The position numbers and the translations under genes are program-made. This document shows, in pieces, positions 8,349 through 17,566 of a stretch of DNA of 64,000 nt (its first letter is position 1; the number at the start of each line of letters is the position of its first letter). Below the pieces are notes generated by a model. The model searched no databases, was not told the DNA's origin, and saw only the letters and a program-made list of their open reading frames with translations. Source of the stretch: Streptomyces lincolnensis (GTDB lineage Bacteria; Actinomycetota; Actinomycetes; Streptomycetales; Streptomycetaceae); the NCBI RefSeq assembly GCF_001685355.1, contig NZ_CP016438.1, positions 9,858,001-9,922,000 on the forward strand, written 5' to 3'.

Positions 8349-9440
8349 ATGGAAGACCACCGGATAGGACGCAGAACCGTACTCCGCACCGCAGGGGCTC
8401 TCACCGCAGCCACCGCGATGACCGGGTGCAGCACCCTCATGGGCAGCAGCGAAGGCCGCGGCTCGGGCGGCGGCAAGAAGGGGCTCGTCGTCAGCAACAG
8501 CGGCGGCGCCTACAACGACGCTCTGACCAAGGCGATCTACGAGCCGTTCGCCAAGGAGACCGGCATCACGGTCACCACGGTCAACTACCAGTCCGCGCAG
8601 ATCATCGCTCAGGTCAAGCAGGGCCGTCCGCAGGTCGACCTGATGGACAACACCCTGCTGAACTTCCAGAAGATGACCCGCCTGGAGTGTCTGGAGCCGG
8701 TGGACTACGACCGGCTCAAGAGCGTCAAGGGCGCCGGGATCGCGGAGAACCAGCTGCCGGAACACGCGGTCGGCAAGAACGTCTGGGCGAGCCTGATGGC
8801 GTACCGCACGGACAGCCTCAAGCGCACACCGAAGGGCTGGGCCGACTTCTGGAACACCGACGCCTTCGCCGGTCCGCGCTCGTTGCAGAGCGCTGAAACG
8901 GACTACCCGGAGCTGGAGTTCGCGCTGCTGGCCGACGGCGTGCCGCTGGACAAGCTGTACCCGCTGGATGTGGACCGGGCGTTCAAGTCGATGTCGAGGA
9001 TCCGCGGCGGCGTGAAGAAGTTCTGGAACTCCGGCGCCATGCCGGCCGTCCTGCTGGGCCGCAAGGAGGTCGTCGCCACCAGCCTGTGGAGCGGCCGCGC
9101 GGACGAGCTGATCAAACAGGGCATGCCGGTCGCCTACCAGTGGAACGGCGCCCGCCGGCTCACCAACGGCTGGGGCATCCCCAAGGGTGCGGACAAGACG
9201 GACGCGGCCTACAAACTGATCGACTTCTCGCTGCGTCCCGAGGTGCAGGCGGCGTTCTCCAAGCTCTTCCCGCACGGTCCGGTCGTTCCCGGCGCCATCA
9301 AGCTGCTTCCGGACGATGCGCTCGCCGCGCTGCCGACCTCGCCGCAGAACCTGAAGACCGGGTTCGACACCGACGTGGCCTGGTGGGACAAGAACCTGGA
9401 GGCCGTGACCAAGCGCTGGCAGGAGTGGGCCAATGCCTGA
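8349..9440 (+). CDS. Extracellular solute-binding lipoprotein (PotD/spermidine-putrescine type)
   Basis: A 363-residue binding protein. The N terminus has a twin-arginine motif 'IGRRTVLRTAG' and a lipobox ending 'TAMTGC', so it is probably a Tat-exported lipoprotein anchored at Cys27. The mature part begins 'LVVSNSGGAYNDALTKAIYEPFAKETGI', the start of group-1 polyamine/iron-type binding proteins. It overlaps the ATPase gene by eight bases, so it is coupled to the rest of the importer. It captures the substrate of the PucR-linked operon, probably a small cationic or amine compound. Confidence 0.9.
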   Translation: MEDHRIGRRTVLRTAGALTAATAMTGCSTLMGSSEGRGSGGGKKGLVVSNSGGAYNDALTKAIYEPFAKETGITVTTVNYQSAQIIAQVKQGRPQVDLMDNTLLNFQKMTRLECLEPVDYDRLKSVKGAGIAENQLPEHAVGKNVWASLMAYRTDSLKRTPKGWADFWNTDAFAGPRSLQSAETDYPELEFALLADGVPLDKLYPLDVDRAFKSMSRIRGGVKKFWNSGAMPAVLLGRKEVVATSLWSGRADELIKQGMPVAYQWNGARRLTNGWGIPKGADKTDAAYKLIDFSLRPEVQAAFSKLFPHGPVVPGAIKLLPDDALAALPTSPQNLKTGFDTDVAWWDKNLEAVTKRWQEWANA

Positions 9441-10569
9441 GCAGACCAAACTCCTCGCCTCGGCCCTGAGCCCCGGGCCCAACGCGCTGAGCGGCAAGTC
9501 GTTGTCGGTCACGGGACTGCGCAAGTCCTACGGCGGGACGACGGTGGTCGACGGTGTGGACATGGAGATCGCGGCGGGTGAGTTCGTCACCTTCCTCGGC
9601 GCGTCCGGTTCCGGCAAGACGACCACGCTGATGATGCTGGCCGGGTTCACCGAGCCCGACTCCGGCGGCATCAGCGTCGACGGCCGGGACATCACGCGCC
9701 TCAACCCCGGAAAGCGTGACTTCGGTTTCGTCTTCCAGCAGTACCTGCTCTTCCCCCACATGACCGTCGCCGAGAACGTCGCCTTCCCCCTGCAACTGCG
9801 CGGGGTGTCCAAGGCGGAGATCCGCCGCCGGGTGGGCGAGACCCTGGAGGCGGCCGGGCTGTCGAAGTTCGCCGGCCGCAAGCCGCGGGAGCTCTCCGGC
9901 GGCCAGCAGCAGCGGGTCGCGCTGTGCCGGGTGCTGGTCTACCGCCCGCCGATCGTGCTGATGGACGAACCGCTGGGCGCGCTGGACAAGAAGCTCCGCG
10001 ACCAGATGCAGACCGAGATCAAGTCCATCCAGCGTGAACTGGGCCTGACCGTCATCTACGTCACCCACGACCAGGAAGAGGCGCTGGTCCTGTCGGACCG
10101 GATCGCCATCATGAAGGACGGGCGGATCGAGCAGTTCGACACCCCCCGCGCCCTGTTCGAACGCCCCCGCACCCCGTTCGTCGCCGACTTCCTGGGCGCC
10201 GCCAACTTCCTCACCGGCAAGACCGAGGACGGCGGCGCGGACGACTGCACCCGGGTGCGGCTGGACACCGGCGGCGTCCTCACGGCCCGCTCCCACCCGT
10301 GTGTGCCCGGGCAGAGCGTGCGGGCCGCGGTGCGGCCGGGCAAGCTGCGCCTGGTCGGTGCCGGGGAGGGCTGTTGTTCCGGCACGGTCGAGACGGCCGT
10401 CTACGTCGGTTCGCTGACCCGGATCACCGTCCGTCTGGACGGTGCCGCTCCGGGGACGCAGCCGCTGCGGATCGAGACCGCCATCGTCCCGCCCCGCCCG
10501 GGCGAGCGGGTGTGTGTCACCGCCGATCCCGAGGACGTCAGCGTCTTCGCCGCGACGGACGGGGGGTGA
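9433..10569 (+). CDS. ABC importer ATPase (PotA-like)
   Basis: A 378-residue ATPase. Walker A is 'GASGSGKTT', the Q loop is in 'FVFQQYLLFPHMTVAEN', the signature is 'LSGGQQQRVALCRVLV', and Walker B is 'IVLMDEPLGALDKKLR'. The H loop is 'VIYVTHDQEEAL'. A C-terminal TOBE-like beta domain (about residues 280-375) makes it the size of PotA/MalK regulatory ATPases. It lies between the binding protein and two permeases, completing an importer. Unlike the sugar importer at 38-42 kb, this one carries its own ATPase. Confidence 0.94.
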   Translation: MPEQTKLLASALSPGPNALSGKSLSVTGLRKSYGGTTVVDGVDMEIAAGEFVTFLGASGSGKTTTLMMLAGFTEPDSGGISVDGRDITRLNPGKRDFGFVFQQYLLFPHMTVAENVAFPLQLRGVSKAEIRRRVGETLEAAGLSKFAGRKPRELSGGQQQRVALCRVLVYRPPIVLMDEPLGALDKKLRDQMQTEIKSIQRELGLTVIYVTHDQEEALVLSDRIAIMKDGRIEQFDTPRALFERPRTPFVADFLGAANFLTGKTEDGGADDCTRVRLDTGGVLTARSHPCVPGQSVRAAVRPGKLRLVGAGEGCCSGTVETAVYVGSLTRITVRLDGAAPGTQPLRIETAIVPPRPGERVCVTADPEDVSVFAATDGG

Positions 10570-10574
10570 CATCC

Positions 10575-11480
10575 GTGGCCGGCACCGCTCTCGCACCCGG
10601 CAAGGTGCGCGTGAAGAAGACGTCCGCGATGCGCGGGCACCGCTCCCGCCTCGCCCTGGTCAACGCCGTCCCCGTCACGGTGTTCCTGCTCGTGCTGTTC
10701 GTCTACCCGATCATCGGGGTGCTCTCGCTGAGCCTGAAGGGCGACAGCGGCGGCTTCACCCTGCACTGGTACGCCGACGCCCTCAGCGGCGTGAACCTGT
10801 CCGTGCTGCTCTCCACCCTGCGGATCTCCGCCGAGACCGCGGTGCTGAGCCTGCTGGTGGGTTTCGTCCTGGCGCACGCCATCGCCCGTATGCGGCCCGT
10901 CTTCGCCGCGCTGGCCATGCTGATCGTGGTGGTGCCGCACTTCATCAGTGCCCTGGTGCGCACCTACGGCTGGATCATCATGCTCGGTGAACACGGCCTC
11001 ATCAACAGCCTGGCCACCTCCGTGCACGCCCCCGGCGCCCCCTACTCCCTGCTCTACAACGAGACCGGCGTGGTCATCGGCACCACCTCGGTGATGCTCC
11101 CCTACACGGTTCTGGTGTTGCAGGGCGTGATGCGCGGCGTCGACGGCCGGCTGCTGGCCGCGGCCGCCGGGTTCGGCGCGAGCCGGCTGACCATCTTCCG
11201 CCGCATCTACCTGCCGCTGGTGGCACCCGGGATCGGCACCGCGGGCCTGCTCAGCTTCATCCTCTGCCTGGGCTACTACATCACCCCCGCCCTGATGGGC
11301 GGCGACAAACAGACCGTCGTCGCGGCCCTGATCGACCAGCAGGTGATGAAGCAGGACCAGTGGAACTCCGCCGCCGCCTTCGGCGTCATCCTGCTCCTGC
11401 TCACCTTCGCCGGCCTGGGCGTGCTCGGCCTGGCCAAGCTCCGCCGCACCAAGGCGCACGCACGAAGGAGCAGCTCATGA
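10575..11480 (+). CDS. ABC importer permease (PotB-like)
   Basis: A 301-residue inner-membrane permease with about six transmembrane segments. The first segment is 'AVPVTVFLLVLFVYPIIGVLSLSL'-like sequence. The cytoplasmic EAA loop is 'GVDGRLLAAAAGFGASRLTIFRRI' in type, matching PotB/PotH. I choose the GTG at 10575, five bases after the ATPase stop and preceded by a run of G; an ATG at 10629 is the alternative. It overlaps the next permease by four bases. Confidence 0.88.
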   Translation: MAGTALAPGKVRVKKTSAMRGHRSRLALVNAVPVTVFLLVLFVYPIIGVLSLSLKGDSGGFTLHWYADALSGVNLSVLLSTLRISAETAVLSLLVGFVLAHAIARMRPVFAALAMLIVVVPHFISALVRTYGWIIMLGEHGLINSLATSVHAPGAPYSLLYNETGVVIGTTSVMLPYTVLVLQGVMRGVDGRLLAAAAGFGASRLTIFRRIYLPLVAPGIGTAGLLSFILCLGYYITPALMGGDKQTVVAALIDQQVMKQDQWNSAAAFGVILLLLTFAGLGVLGLAKLRRTKAHARRSSS

Positions 11481-12319
11481 TGCACCTGCCCCCCACCCGG
11501 GCCGGACACCTCGCCCGCGCCCTGAGCGCCACCGCGATCCTGCTGTTCCTGGCCATGCCCATCGTCATCATCCTGGTCACCTCCTTCGGCGCGGACGGCA
11601 TCGGCACCTTCCCGCCGAAGGAGTACAGCACCCACTGGTACGAGCAGATGGCCGCGCCCGGCGGCAACTGGGCCACCTCCATCGCCCTGTCCAGCCTCAT
11701 CGCCGCCCTGACCACGGTGTTCTCCCTCATCCTGGGAGCCACGGCCGCCACCGCCCTGGCCCGCGGCCGGCTCCCGCTGCACACGGCCGTCTACGGACTG
11801 GTCCTGGCCCCGCTGCTCATCCCCCAAGTGGTCATCGCCCTCGGCCTGTTCCTGTTCTTCGAACCGGCCGGCCTGCTCGGCAGCCCCCTGGCCATCGCTC
11901 TTGGCCACACCGTGCTCGCCGCACCCATCGCCATCCTCATCATGATCTCCACCCTCAAGGCCATCGACGAACGCCTCGAAGACGCCGCCGCCAGCATGGG
12001 CGCCAGCCGGATGACCATCGCCCGCCGCATCACCTTCCCCCTGGCCACCCCCGGCCTGATCGCCGCCGCGGTGTTCTCCTTCATCACCAGCTTCGACGAG
12101 TTCTTCATCGCCCAGTTCATGTCCACCCCCGACACCCGCACCCTGCCGGTCCTGGTCTTCAACGCCCTCCAGTTCGACGTCGACCCCACCGTCACCGCCG
12201 TCAGTGCCGTCCTCATCGCCCTGGCCATCCTCGCCCTCGCCCTGGTGACCCTCGTCCGCAAACTCAGCGGCCACCGCAGCCAACAGGGTGGCGTCCTGCC
12301 CGTCGAACCCCTCACCTGA
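11477..12319 (+). CDS. ABC importer permease (PotC-like)
   Basis: A 280-residue permease with about six transmembrane segments and an EAA loop 'RLEDAAASMGASRMTIARRI'. The N-terminal segment 'SATAILLFLAMPIVIILVTSF' is followed by a periplasmic stretch containing 'WYEQM', as in PotC/PotI. The ATG at 11477 overlaps the previous stop (ATGA) and has AAGGAG eight bases upstream. It forms the heterodimeric channel with the preceding permease. Confidence 0.92.
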   Translation: MMHLPPTRAGHLARALSATAILLFLAMPIVIILVTSFGADGIGTFPPKEYSTHWYEQMAAPGGNWATSIALSSLIAALTTVFSLILGATAATALARGRLPLHTAVYGLVLAPLLIPQVVIALGLFLFFEPAGLLGSPLAIALGHTVLAAPIAILIMISTLKAIDERLEDAAASMGASRMTIARRITFPLATPGLIAAAVFSFITSFDEFFIAQFMSTPDTRTLPVLVFNALQFDVDPTVTAVSAVLIALAILALALVTLVRKLSGHRSQQGGVLPVEPLT

Positions 12320-12371
12320 CCCTCGCCGGCCCGACCGGGACCCCCCGAACACTTCCCCGCAGGAGACCGAA

Positions 12372-13652
12372 ATGAAGACGATCCCGTACTGGATAGAAAC
12401 CGCCGGGGCGTTTCCCGACCGATCCGGCAAGCCGCTGACCGAGGACACCGACCTGGTGGTCGTCGGCGCCGGCCTGACGGGTCTGTCCACCGCCCTGCAC
12501 TCCGCCCGCAAGGGCGCCCGCGTCACCCTCGTCGAGAAGGGGCAGATCGGTTCCGGGGCCTCCGCGCGCAACGGCGGTATGGCCAACCTGGGCTTCACCA
12601 TCGGCGTACAGCAGGCCATTCGCCGGTACGGACTGGAGCGGGCCCGCGAGATCTACAACTCCTACGGCGAGGCCGTGGACACCGTCGAGCGGCTCGTGGA
12701 CGAGGAGTCCATCGACTGCCAGTTCAACCGCGTCGGACGCCTGGGCGTGGCCTCCCGCCCCGCCCACTTCGAAGGGAAGAAGGCCCAACAGCGCGACCTG
12801 GCCAAGTACTTCGGCCACGAGACCACACTGGTCAGCAAGTCCGAGCTGCGTTCCGAGATCGGCTCCGACGCCTACCACGGCGGTCTGCTCGACCCGTTCA
12901 GCGCCGCACTGCACGTCGGCCGCTTCGTGCGCGGCATGGCCGAGGCGTGCGAGCGCGCCGGTGTCGAGATCCACGAGCGCAACGCGGCCATCGGCGTTCG
13001 GCGTACCGCCGCCGGCCGGTTCGAGGTCAGCACCGAACGCGGTGTGATCCGCGCCGGGCAGGTCATGATGGCCACCGACGCCTACACCGACAAGAACTTC
13101 CCGTGGCTGCGCCGCCAGCAGGTCTGCCTGGGCAGCTTCATCATCGTGACCGAGCCGCTCGGCGAGGAACTCGCCCGGGACATCATCCCCAAGGCCCGCC
13201 TCATCGTGGACTCCAACCAGGTCTGTCACTACTTCCGGCTCACTCCGGACAACCGGCTGCTGTTCGGCGGCCGTGCCCGCTTCGCACCGTCCGATCCCAC
13301 CTCGGACAAGAAGAGCGGAGCCGTCCTGTTCCGTGAGATGTGCGCGATCTTCCCCCAACTCGCCGGGACGAAGGTCGAGTACGTGTGGGGCGGCTCCGTC
13401 GGCTTCGCCATGGACCGCATCGTGCACGCCGGACAGGCCGATGACGGCGTGTACTACTCCATGGGATACGCGGGCCATGGCGTGCAGATGGCCACGCACA
13501 TGGGGCAGGTCATGGCCGAGGTGATGGACGGCCACCCCGAGGCCAGTCCGGTCCGCGACATCGCCCCGCCCCGCATCCCCCTCTACAACGGCACCGCCTG
13601 GTTCCTGCCCTTCGCGGGCGCCTACTACAAGACGCTGGACCGCATCCGCTGA
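12372..13652 (+). CDS. FAD-dependent amine oxidoreductase (PuuB / gamma-glutamylputrescine oxidase-like)
   Basis: A 426-residue DAO-family flavoprotein. It starts with the tell-tale 'IPYWIETAG' and then a Rossmann FAD motif 'DLVVVGAGLTGLSTALHSARKGARV' in type. 'GSGASARNGGMANLGF' is the FAD-contact segment shared with PuuB and OrdL-like oxidases. 'YVWGGSVGFAMDRIVHAG' and 'YSMGYAGHGVQMATHMG' are conserved C-terminal FAD contacts. AGGAG lies seven bases before the ATG. It is the second flavin oxidase of the operon and is followed by an aldehyde dehydrogenase, the standard order for oxidising an amine to an acid. Confidence 0.9.
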   Translation: MKTIPYWIETAGAFPDRSGKPLTEDTDLVVVGAGLTGLSTALHSARKGARVTLVEKGQIGSGASARNGGMANLGFTIGVQQAIRRYGLERAREIYNSYGEAVDTVERLVDEESIDCQFNRVGRLGVASRPAHFEGKKAQQRDLAKYFGHETTLVSKSELRSEIGSDAYHGGLLDPFSAALHVGRFVRGMAEACERAGVEIHERNAAIGVRRTAAGRFEVSTERGVIRAGQVMMATDAYTDKNFPWLRRQQVCLGSFIIVTEPLGEELARDIIPKARLIVDSNQVCHYFRLTPDNRLLFGGRARFAPSDPTSDKKSGAVLFREMCAIFPQLAGTKVEYVWGGSVGFAMDRIVHAGQADDGVYYSMGYAGHGVQMATHMGQVMAEVMDGHPEASPVRDIAPPRIPLYNGTAWFLPFAGAYYKTLDRIR

Positions 13653-13693
13653 CCGGTCGGCAGCCCTTCCGCACCTACGAGGAGATACCCACG

Positions 13694-15145
13694 ATGACTG
13701 TCGTCCGTGATGTTCCCAAGCAGCTGTTCATCGGCGGTGGTTGGCAGGACGCGGAGTCCGGCCGGACGCTGTCCGTCGACAACCCGGCCACCGGCGAGGA
13801 ACTGTGCCGGGTCGCCGACGCCTCACCCGCCGACGGCCGGCGTGCCGTCGAGGCGGCGGTCGCCGCGCAGGCGGACTGGGCCGCCACCCCGCCCCGGGTG
13901 CGCAGCGAGATCCTGCGCCGTGCCTACGACCTCATCATCGCGCGCACCGAGGACCTCGCGCTGCTGATGACCCTGGAGATGGGCAAGCCGCTGGCCGAGG
14001 CGCGGGCCGAGGTCGCCTACGGCGCCGAGTTCTTCCGCTGGTTCTCCGAGGAAGCCGTCCGTATCGACGGCGGCCTGATGACCGCGCCCGATGGCAAGAA
14101 CCGCCTGCTGGTCACCCGCCAGCCGGTCGGCCCGTGCCTGCTCATCACCCCCTGGAACTTCCCCCTGGCGATGGGCACCCGCAAGATCGGCCCCGCCCTC
14201 GCCGCCGGCTGCACCGTCGTCCTCAAACCCGCCCCCCAGACCCCTCTGACCAGCCTCGCCCTCGCCGAGATCCTCACCGAAGCCGGCCTGCCGGCCGGTG
14301 TCCTCAACATCGTCGTCACCACCGACGCCGCCGGCGTCGTCGAACCCCTCCTGCGCGGCGGGCAGATCCGCAAGCTCTCCTTCACCGGCTCCACCCAGGT
14401 CGGCCGCATCCTGCTGGCCCAGTGCGCCGACACCGTCATCCGCACCTCCATGGAACTGGGCGGCAACGCCCCCCTCATCGTCTTCGACGACGCCGACCTC
14501 GACACCGCCGTCGAAGGCACCATGGTCGCCAAGATGCGCAACATGGGCGAGTCCTGCTGTGCCGCCAACCGCATCTACGTCCACACCTCCGTCGCCGAGG
14601 AGTTCGCCACCCGCCTCGCCGCCCGCATGGCCGCCCTGAAGGTCGGCGACGGCACCGAACCCGGCACCGACGTCGGCCCCCTCATCGACGAGGCCGGCCG
14701 CAGCAAGGCCCACGACATGGTCCGTGACGCCGTCAAGCGCGGCGCCACCGTCCTCACCGGCGGCGAACTCCCCGAGGGCCCCGGCTGCTTCTACCCGCCC
14801 ACCGTCCTCACCGGCATCTCCGCCGAGGCCGCCATCAACGACACCGAGGTCTTCGGTCCCGTCGCCGCCCTCCTCACCTTCGAGGACGAGGACGAGGCCA
14901 TCGCCGCCGCCAACAGCACCGAATTCGGCCTGGCCGCCTACCTGTTCACCCAGAACCTCGACCGTGCCCTGCGTGTCAGCGAACGTCTGGAGAGCGGCAT
15001 GATCGGCCTCAACACCGGGCTCGTCTCCAACCCCGCCGCCCCCTTCGGCGGCGTCAAGCAGTCCGGACTGGGCCGCGAAGGCGGACGCGTCGGCATCGGC
15101 GAGTTCCTGGAGTACAAGTACATCGCAGTCCCCGTCGGAGCCTGA
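13694..15145 (+). CDS. NAD(P)-dependent aldehyde dehydrogenase (succinate-semialdehyde dehydrogenase type)
   Basis: A 483-residue enzyme of normal family length. The cofactor loop is 'TPWNFPLAMGTRKIGPALAAGCTVVLKPA'-type sequence, and 'FTGSTQVGR' is the NAD(P)-binding turn. The general base is Glu in 'MELGGNAP'. The catalytic Cys lies in 'GESCCAANR', where most relatives have GQ-x-C; which of the two adjacent Cys acts is predictable from alignment. 'EVFGPVAALLTF' is the conserved C-terminal motif. It follows the second flavin oxidase by 41 bases and probably converts the aldehyde that enzyme releases into a carboxylate. Confidence 0.92.
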   Translation: MTVVRDVPKQLFIGGGWQDAESGRTLSVDNPATGEELCRVADASPADGRRAVEAAVAAQADWAATPPRVRSEILRRAYDLIIARTEDLALLMTLEMGKPLAEARAEVAYGAEFFRWFSEEAVRIDGGLMTAPDGKNRLLVTRQPVGPCLLITPWNFPLAMGTRKIGPALAAGCTVVLKPAPQTPLTSLALAEILTEAGLPAGVLNIVVTTDAAGVVEPLLRGGQIRKLSFTGSTQVGRILLAQCADTVIRTSMELGGNAPLIVFDDADLDTAVEGTMVAKMRNMGESCCAANRIYVHTSVAEEFATRLAARMAALKVGDGTEPGTDVGPLIDEAGRSKAHDMVRDAVKRGATVLTGGELPEGPGCFYPPTVLTGISAEAAINDTEVFGPVAALLTFEDEDEAIAAANSTEFGLAAYLFTQNLDRALRVSERLESGMIGLNTGLVSNPAAPFGGVKQSGLGREGGRVGIGEFLEYKYIAVPVGA

Positions 15146-15146
15146 C

Positions 15147-16130
15147 ATGCCCGACCGACTCGTCGTCCTCTACCGGGGCAACCGGCCACCCGCCACCGCA
15201 CTGATCGAACGCCTCGCGGACACCGTCTACGCCACCGAGGAGGAACTGCCCTACCTCCTCCCCGGCGCCGACGCCCTCCTGGCCTGGGTCACCATCACCC
15301 CCGCCATCCGCGAGGCCTGGCCCGACAACCCGGACAAGGCTCCCCGCTGGGTCCACGCGGCCTCCGCGGGTGTGGACTCCTTCCTGTTCCCTGCCCTGGT
15401 GGACGATCCGGGCGTGGTCCTGACCAACGCCCGCGGGGTCTACGACCAGCCGACCGCCGAGTACGTCCTCGGCCTGATCCTCGCCCTCGCCAAGGACTTC
15501 CCCGGCACCTGGGAGCACCAGCGGCGCCGCGAGTGGCGTCCACGCCAGAGTGACGGCATCACCGGACGCACCGTGCTGGTCTGGGGGACGGGGCCGATCG
15601 GCCGGGCCATCGCCCGGCTGCTGCGTGCCGTCGGGATGCGCGTGTCCGGCGCGGGCCGCAAGGCCCGCACGGACGACCCCGACTTCGGCACGGTCCACGG
15701 TACGACGACCCTGCGCTCCGCCCTGAAGGAAGCGGACTACGTCGTCCTGGCCGCGCCCCTCACCCAGGGCACCAGGGGCATGGTCGACGCCCCCGTGCTC
15801 GCCGCCATGAAGCCGGGCGCGCGGCTGATCAACGTGGGCCGGGGCGGACTCGTCGACGAGGAGGCGCTGGTCGACCACCTGGCCGCCGGACGCCTGGCCG
15901 GCGCCGCTCTGGACGTGTTCGTACAGGAACCGCTGCCCGCCGAATCACCCCTGTGGGACATGCCCGGCGTGATGATCTCCCCGCACACGGCGGGCGAGAC
16001 CACCAGCGAGCGGGAGGCGCTCGTCGAGGTGTTCCTCGACAACCTCACCCGGCACATCGAGGGCCGGCCACTGCGCAACGTGGTGGACAAGCGGCGCGGA
16101 TACGTGGTCGACGAGACACACCCCGCGTGA
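15147..16130 (+). CDS. D-2-hydroxyacid dehydrogenase
   Basis: A 327-residue NAD-dependent enzyme of the formate/glycerate dehydrogenase family. The Rossmann motif is 'VWGTGPIGRAIARLLRAVG'. The catalytic triad is readable: Arg in 'LINVGRGGLVDEEALV' context, Glu in 'VFVQEPLP' and His in 'ISPHTAGE'. It starts one base after the aldehyde dehydrogenase stop, so it is the last gene of the PucR-linked operon, and it is followed by a strong hairpin. It may reduce a 2-oxoacid product or recycle cofactor; its substrate is not evident. Confidence 0.9.
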   Translation: MPDRLVVLYRGNRPPATALIERLADTVYATEEELPYLLPGADALLAWVTITPAIREAWPDNPDKAPRWVHAASAGVDSFLFPALVDDPGVVLTNARGVYDQPTAEYVLGLILALAKDFPGTWEHQRRREWRPRQSDGITGRTVLVWGTGPIGRAIARLLRAVGMRVSGAGRKARTDDPDFGTVHGTTTLRSALKEADYVVLAAPLTQGTRGMVDAPVLAAMKPGARLINVGRGGLVDEEALVDHLAAGRLAGAALDVFVQEPLPAESPLWDMPGVMISPHTAGETTSEREALVEVFLDNLTRHIEGRPLRNVVDKRRGYVVDETHPA

Positions 16131-16145
16131 GGGCGAACAGCACAT

Positions 16146-16177
16146 GCCCCGGCCGGTCGGAGTCACCGGGCCGGGGC
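16146..16177. terminator. Strong GC hairpin ending the PucR-linked operon
   Basis: The arms GCCCCGGCCGGT and ACCGGGCCGGGGC pair with one bulged base around a 7-base loop. It begins 16 bases after the last gene. There is no clear T run, as is common in Streptomyces terminators. Confidence 0.6.
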
Positions 16178-16330
16178 CGCGCCGGCGGCTGAGCGGTGTC
16201 GCACGAGCGGTCGAACATCCTGCTCCGGTCGGCATGGCGATGAGTTTCGGAAGCGTGCCGGGTCTACGGATGTAACTGCGGTGGCTGCGGTACGCACCCC
16301 CGCCGATCATCCACATCCGAGGAGCACGAC

Positions 16331-16906
16331 ATGACCGCCACCTACACCTTCGACGTCTTCTCCAGCCTCGACGGCTACGGCGCCGCCGGCGGCGACTGGA
16401 CCGGCTACTGGGGGAAGCAGGGCCCCGAGTTGCTCGACCATCGCCTCGGCCTGTACGGCCCGGAGCAGAGGATGGTGTTCGGCGCCAACACGTACCGGGC
16501 GTTCGCGCAGATGCTGGCGTCGAGCACCGAGGAGTCGGACGTGCGTGACGCGTGGGTCACTCGGATGCGGCACCTGCCGGCAACAGTGGTGTCGACGACG
16601 CTGGAGGGCCCCCTCGACTGGCCGGACGCGACCGTCGTGAGCGGTGACGCCGTCGACGTCGTCGCCCGCCTCAAGAAGGAGTCCGATGTGCCGCTGCGCT
16701 CGCACGGCAGCCTGTCGATGAACCGCGCGCTCATGGCCGCCGGGCTGGTCGACCGCGTACAGGTGACGCTCTTCCCCGTCATCACCGGCCGGACCGGGCT
16801 GGACCCGATCTTCCAGGGTGCGGCCGACTTCGACCTGGAACTGCTGGAGCACCGCACGCTCGACGGTCGCATCCAGGAGCTCGTCTACCGACCCACGCTC
16901 CATTGA
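16331..16906 (+). CDS. Dihydrofolate reductase family protein (RibD C-terminal-like)
   Basis: A 191-residue protein with the RibD_C/DHFR-like fold: 'YTFDVFSSLDGYGA' at the N terminus, 'MVFGANTYRAFAQML' in the cofactor region, 'HGSLSMNRALMAAGLVDRV' in the middle and 'TLFPVITGRTGLDPIF' near the end. These are typical of the small Streptomyces 'dihydrofolate reductase' homologues of unknown substrate. GAGGAG lies eight bases before the ATG. It is convergent with the TetR gene 17 bases downstream and shows no operon partner. Confidence 0.88.
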   Translation: MTATYTFDVFSSLDGYGAAGGDWTGYWGKQGPELLDHRLGLYGPEQRMVFGANTYRAFAQMLASSTEESDVRDAWVTRMRHLPATVVSTTLEGPLDWPDATVVSGDAVDVVARLKKESDVPLRSHGSLSMNRALMAAGLVDRVQVTLFPVITGRTGLDPIFQGAADFDLELLEHRTLDGRIQELVYRPTLH

Positions 16907-16923
16907 CCTGGGAAGCCACTCAG

Positions 16924-17547
16924 TTACGCCCGGTCTGACGCGGACGGCGGGACCTGGGCCCGGTCGGCCGTCATGGCGCGGCGGACGCTCTCGCGGAGCA
17001 GGGTCCGCCGCTGCTCGTGAAGTTCGGGGGGTTCCTGGGCGGTCGCGGCGTAGACATTGCTGACCGGTGACCAGGCCATGGACATCGCGATCACCATCGC
17101 CATGATGTCGAACGGGTCTCCCTGGCGCACCCGGCCGGCGGCCTGGGCCTCGGCGATGGCGCGCAGTTTGGAGTCGTCGAGCCGGTCGGGGTCGTCGACC
17201 AGGTGGCCGGCCGGGCGCCGTTCCAGGCGTGCCCAGGTGGCCAGCCGGATGAGGTCGGGGCGGCGGAGATACTCGTCGTAGAGGCGTACGGCCCAGTCCG
17301 CGAGGTCGGTGGCGTCGATCGGGACGACGTTCACGATCCGCTCCAGCGAGCCGAAGAAGATGGCGTCGAAGAGCCCGTCCTTGCTGCCGAAGTAGGCATA
17401 GAGCTGCGCCTTGTTCGTGCGTGCCGAGGACACGATCCGCTCGACGCGCGCACCGGCGATCCCATGCTCGGCGAACTCCTGGGTCGCCACATCGATGATG
17501 CGCTGGTACGTCGCGGCTCCGCGTGAGGTCAGCGGCTGATCGGCCAT
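16924..17547 (-). CDS. TetR-family transcriptional regulator
   Basis: A 207-residue repressor. The N-terminal helix-turn-helix has 'IIDVATQEFAEHGIAGARVERIVSSARTNKAQLYAYFGSKDGLF'-type sequence, split here into its diagnostic parts 'EFAEHGIAGAR' and 'LYAYFGSKDGLF'. The C-terminal ligand domain is of the TetR_C type seen in Rv-like regulators. It is divergent from the alcohol dehydrogenase at 17642, and the 94-base gap holds two 15-base near-identical elements, the likely operators for both genes. Confidence 0.93.
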   Translation of the reverse strand: MADQPLTSRGAATYQRIIDVATQEFAEHGIAGARVERIVSSARTNKAQLYAYFGSKDGLFDAIFFGSLERIVNVVPIDATDLADWAVRLYDEYLRRPDLIRLATWARLERRPAGHLVDDPDRLDDSKLRAIAEAQAAGRVRQGDPFDIMAMVIAMSMAWSPVSNVYAATAQEPPELHEQRRTLLRESVRRAMTADRAQVPPSASDRA

Positions 17548-17566
17548 GCTCCGACGCTACCAGACA

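Noticed and set aside
6089..8497. 802-codon open frame on the minus strand
   Set aside because: Antisense to the oxidase and HAD genes and crosses the PucR promoter gap.
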